Source: Actinospineispora spinosispora DSM 44797
GTDB lineage: Bacteria > Actinomycetota > Actinomycetes > Mycobacteriales > Pseudonocardiaceae
Direction: 5' to 3'
Length of the DNA: 64,000 nucleotides
Assembly: GCF_000429025.1 (NCBI RefSeq)
Contig: NZ_AUBB01000032.1
Location: 55,773 to 119,772, forward strand
Shown here: piece by piece, positions 61,596-64,000 of the stretch
Position numbering within the stretch: position 1 is the first letter of the stretch
Layout: every line of letters begins with the position of its first letter
Translations under genes and position numbers: made by a program
The notes under the pieces: model-generated
Told to the model about the DNA's origin: nothing
The model's database searches: none
The model's input: only the letters and a program-made list of their open reading frames with translations

Positions 61596-62738
61596 ATGAA
61601 GATCACCGACGTTCGTGCGGCGGGCCTGCGCGGCGCCACTCCCGAGGGCGGCTGGACCGAGGAGCTCCAACCCGACGATGTCGTCCACACCCTGGTCGCG
61701 GTGCACACCGACGGCGGAAACGTGGGGGTGGGCAGTGTGTTCACCAGCGAGAACTTGGTTCGTGCCGCGCTCGAGGTGCTGCGTCCGCTGCTGATCGGTG
61801 AGAACGCACTCGAGCCCGAACGGGTCGCCGAGAAGCTGCACCGCACGACCTTCTGGCTCGGTCGCGGTGGCTCGGTCACCCACACCATCAGCGGTATCGA
61901 CTCTGCGATGTGGGACCTGCTCGGCCGTGCGACCGGTCAGCCGGTAGGCCGTCTGCTGGGTGGCCGCTACCGCGACCGGGTGCGGCCCTACGCCTCGTTG
62001 CTCATGGACCGTCCGGACAGGCTCGTGGAGCGCCTACGCCCGCTGGCCGACGCCGGATGGGCCGCGTTCAAGATCGGTTGGGGTCCATTCGGCCGGATCA
62101 GCAACCAGCTCGACGAGCAGATCATCACCGCGGCTCGGGAGACGGTCGGTCCGGACGCGCTGCTCATGGTCGACGCGGGGGCCAGCGACGGCGCCTGGAG
62201 CCAAGGCTACAAGTGGGCACTGCGCGCGGCTGCCATGCTTGCCGAGCACGACGTCGTCTGGTTCGAGGAACCACTGCCGCCGGACGCGCTCGAGGACTAC
62301 GTCCGCCTTCGCGAGCACTCGCCGGTCGCGGTCGCCGGCGGTGAGGTGCTGACCCGGCGCCAGAGCTTCCTACCGTGGATCGAAAGCGGCGCCCTGGACA
62401 TAGTCCAGCCTGACGTCACTAAGGTCGGCGGCATCAGCGAACTGCGACGGATCGGATGGAACGCGCACGACCACGGGGTCCGGCTGATTCCCCACGGCTG
62501 GAACACCGCGGTCGGCTTGGCCACCGATCTACAGATCGCCTCCGCTCTGCCTGACACCGACCTCGTCGAGTACGTCACCGGCTCCCCCTACATCGATGAC
62601 CTCCTCACCACTGAGTGGTCGTTGGACTCTGACGGCATGCTGGCGATTCCCGAGGGCCCGGGTCTGGGGATCGAGCTGGACCTCGATTCCGTGAGCCGCT
62701 ACGCCGACGTCGAAACCCTGCTGGGGCCGGCTCGATGA
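61596..62738 (+). CDS. Mandelate racemase/muconate lactonizing (enolase superfamily) enzyme
   Basis: 380 residues. It has the capping domain and TIM barrel with AAFKIGWG (catalytic Lys region), LLMVDAGASDGAW (Asp), VVWFEEPLPPD (Glu), AVAGGEVL (Glu) and LIPHGWNTAVG (catalytic His). The Asp-Glu-Glu magnesium site is complete. The His in the barrel end is typical of acid-sugar dehydratases and racemases, so a sugar acid or alpha-hydroxy acid is the probable substrate. It overlaps the next gene by ATGA. Confidence 0.9.
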   Translation: MKITDVRAAGLRGATPEGGWTEELQPDDVVHTLVAVHTDGGNVGVGSVFTSENLVRAALEVLRPLLIGENALEPERVAEKLHRTTFWLGRGGSVTHTISGIDSAMWDLLGRATGQPVGRLLGGRYRDRVRPYASLLMDRPDRLVERLRPLADAGWAAFKIGWGPFGRISNQLDEQIITAARETVGPDALLMVDAGASDGAWSQGYKWALRAAAMLAEHDVVWFEEPLPPDALEDYVRLREHSPVAVAGGEVLTRRQSFLPWIESGALDIVQPDVTKVGGISELRRIGWNAHDHGVRLIPHGWNTAVGLATDLQIASALPDTDLVEYVTGSPYIDDLLTTEWSLDSDGMLAIPEGPGLGIELDLDSVSRYADVETLLGPAR

Positions 62739-63505
62739 TCGGTACCGCACTGCTGGTCACCGGCGCCGCCTCGGGGATCGGGCGCGCCGTCTGCGAGCTC
62801 GGCTCCAAGGCCGGCTATCACGTTCACGCCCTCGATCGCGATGTCGAGGGCGTGACGGCCACCGTTGATGCCATCTGTGCCGCGGGCGGTCAGGCCACTG
62901 GGCATCTGGTGGATGTCACGCGGGTCGAGGAGGTCAGCGGCGCGTTCGAGTCCGTGGCCAAGGGGCCTCGGCTGGTCGGACTGTTCGCTTCGGCTGGTAT
63001 CGACCTCGGCGGCATGGCCCACGAGCTCGACCCGGAGACTTTCCGCCGCGTACTGGACGTCAACACGACTGGGGCCTTCCTCGTCGTTCAACAGGCGCTG
63101 CGGGTGATGATCGCGGCCGGCGGCGGCAGCATCGTGCTCTGTGGTTCGCCCGCGGCACAGGTCGGGTTCGCCGCCGGAGGTGTGACCGCATACGGCGCGT
63201 CAAAGGGCGCGATCGCTTCGATGACCAGGACGCTGGCCGTCGACTACGCACCGCATGGCTTACGCGTGAACGCCGTTGTTCCCGGCCCCACCGACACCGA
63301 TCTGATGTGGGCGGGCGTCGCCGTCGGGGACCGTGCCGCCGTACGGACTAAGATCATCGGCGAGGTTCCCCTCGGTCGGCTGGCTCACCCCGACGAGATC
63401 GCCCGGTGCGTGCTGTGGCTGCTGTCCGACCTCTCCTCGTACACCACCGGATCGCTCATCGGCTGCGATGGCGGGGTCTTGGCCAAATCCTCGATCAGCA
63501 TGTAG
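62735..63505 (+). CDS. Short-chain dehydrogenase/reductase
   Basis: 256 residues with classical SDR motifs: TGAASGIG (cofactor loop), FASAG, DVNTTGAFLV (Asn), CGSPAAQ (Ser) and YGASKGAI (Tyr-x3-Lys), then PGPTDTDL. LDRD after beta-2 suggests NAD preference. Translational coupling (ATGA at 62735) to the enolase-type enzyme suggests that it oxidises or reduces the product of that enzyme. Confidence 0.92.
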   Translation: MIGTALLVTGAASGIGRAVCELGSKAGYHVHALDRDVEGVTATVDAICAAGGQATGHLVDVTRVEEVSGAFESVAKGPRLVGLFASAGIDLGGMAHELDPETFRRVLDVNTTGAFLVVQQALRVMIAAGGGSIVLCGSPAAQVGFAAGGVTAYGASKGAIASMTRTLAVDYAPHGLRVNAVVPGPTDTDLMWAGVAVGDRAAVRTKIIGEVPLGRLAHPDEIARCVLWLLSDLSSYTTGSLIGCDGGVLAKSSISM

Positions 63506-64000
63506 AAGAACCCTGCCCGGCGACAATCGGGGCTAACCCACGCACGGACATGCCCGAGCCGGTGGAGCCCGGCGCCGATGGTGGCTGCTGGGTGCGGTAG
63601 GTGCGTCTGAATCAGGTCGGTGAGGATTGTTCAAACTTGATTGAGAATCGAATGTGCGGCTGTCGCGAGAAGCGAGCTTTTTAGAGTCCACATAGGACTG
63701 TAGTGCTGCTACCTGATCGTAAACTGCATCGCTGCTACGCTGTTACTAACAGCGAGTGGAAGTGGCGATCCAGGTACACGGGTCGGGTCTAGCGGCCGGG
63801 TCTAGCGGCCGGGTATGGGGCACGCTGGGGCTGTGTCCTTGCCGGAAGTACCGTTGAGCGCGCTTCGAGGCTCTTTACCCACATCCCAGAGCCTTTCCAG
63901 GCGCCTTTGCGTGCCCTCTGATGAGGGCGCAGCCCGGTCGTGACGGTGGAGCCAGCCGGCGCAGCCGGCGCAGCCGGCGGGCTCACGGGCTCTCGGAGCG
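63506..64000. other. Intergenic end of window with repeats
   Basis: No gene is supported. It holds dispersed repeat copy 3 (63610-63667), a 13-bp direct repeat (GGGTCTAGCGGCC at 63785 and 63798) and three 9-bp CAGCCGGC-type repeats at about 63952-63978. Confidence 0.6.
63610..63667. repeat. Dispersed repeat, partial copy 3
   Basis: ATCAGGTCGGTGAGG..TTGT and TTGATTGAGAATCG match the segment of copy 2 (about 56177-56230) that is missing from copy 1. It may be an IS terminus. Confidence 0.6.

Noticed and set aside
63789..63986. Minus-strand frame at the right edge
   Set aside because: Built from short GC-rich repeats; no coding evidence.

Overview
The window is GC-rich actinobacterial DNA. Three things suggest this: the codon usage, a mycothiol-type nitroreductase of the Rv2466c family, and a tmRNA 5' domain of actinobacterial type. 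A Pseudonocardiales-like host is a reasonable guess but is not proven. No rRNA, CRISPR array or PKS/NRPS gene is visible.

Region 1 (1-36900). One reading frame, already open at base 1, runs to 36024 and shows 12,007 residues of a single giant protein. In order it holds: a Cys-pair repeat region that looks secreted; a helical region; a hydrophobic pre-toxin segment; four 26-residue repeats; a Gly/Gln linker; two papain-like (NCGC) toxin-type domains; a complete SecA-like ATPase; membrane segments; an HExxxH domain; a kinase-like domain; a tandem 1.5-kb membrane duplication; and a Pro/Thr linker. It continues with repeated membrane modules that include two MFS-like units, a TauE/SafE unit and a CDF-type zinc-transporter unit; then second copies of the HExxxH and kinase-like domains; stacked winged-helix segments; and an unassigned C-terminal region. 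Each membrane module tends to end in a W..R.GP[PT] motif, and several hydrophobic segments end in AxA. A membrane-bound, possibly self-exporting and processed polymorphic-toxin-type polyprotein is a working hypothesis. A small zinc-ribbon/RING-like protein follows 27-57 bp downstream.

Region 2 (36900-43760). Ordinary chromosomal genes: nitroreductase-like protein, GntR regulator and divergent CoA-transferase; GNAT acetyltransferase; Tat-exported epoxide hydrolase; MarR regulator; an SDR without its catalytic Tyr/Lys; and an APH-type phosphotransferase.

Region 3 (43800-57840). An accessory island. It starts with a 46-codon gene and a terminator, followed by a 2.6-kb array of about 22 tRNA genes, several structurally odd. 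Next come a metallo-beta-lactamase-fold hydrolase and TetR pair with a shared palindrome, a frameshifted CocE/NonD hydrolase facing a second TetR with a perfect operator, and a SnoaL-like gene. A truncated ParA with a ribbon-helix-helix partner, an IS21 istB remnant, dispersed repeats and a complete tmRNA gene with an unusual proteolysis tag follow. The combination of tRNA array, tmRNA and partition remnant points to an integrated plasmid, ICE or phage-like element.

Region 4 (57840-63510). A catabolic cluster: a GntR regulator, divergent from an operon of MHS-family transporter, N-acyl-D-amino-acid-deacylase-type amidohydrolase, enolase-superfamily dehydratase/racemase and SDR dehydrogenase. 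The transporter/amidohydrolase and enolase/SDR pairs overlap by 4 bp. The last 0.5 kb has no convincing gene.
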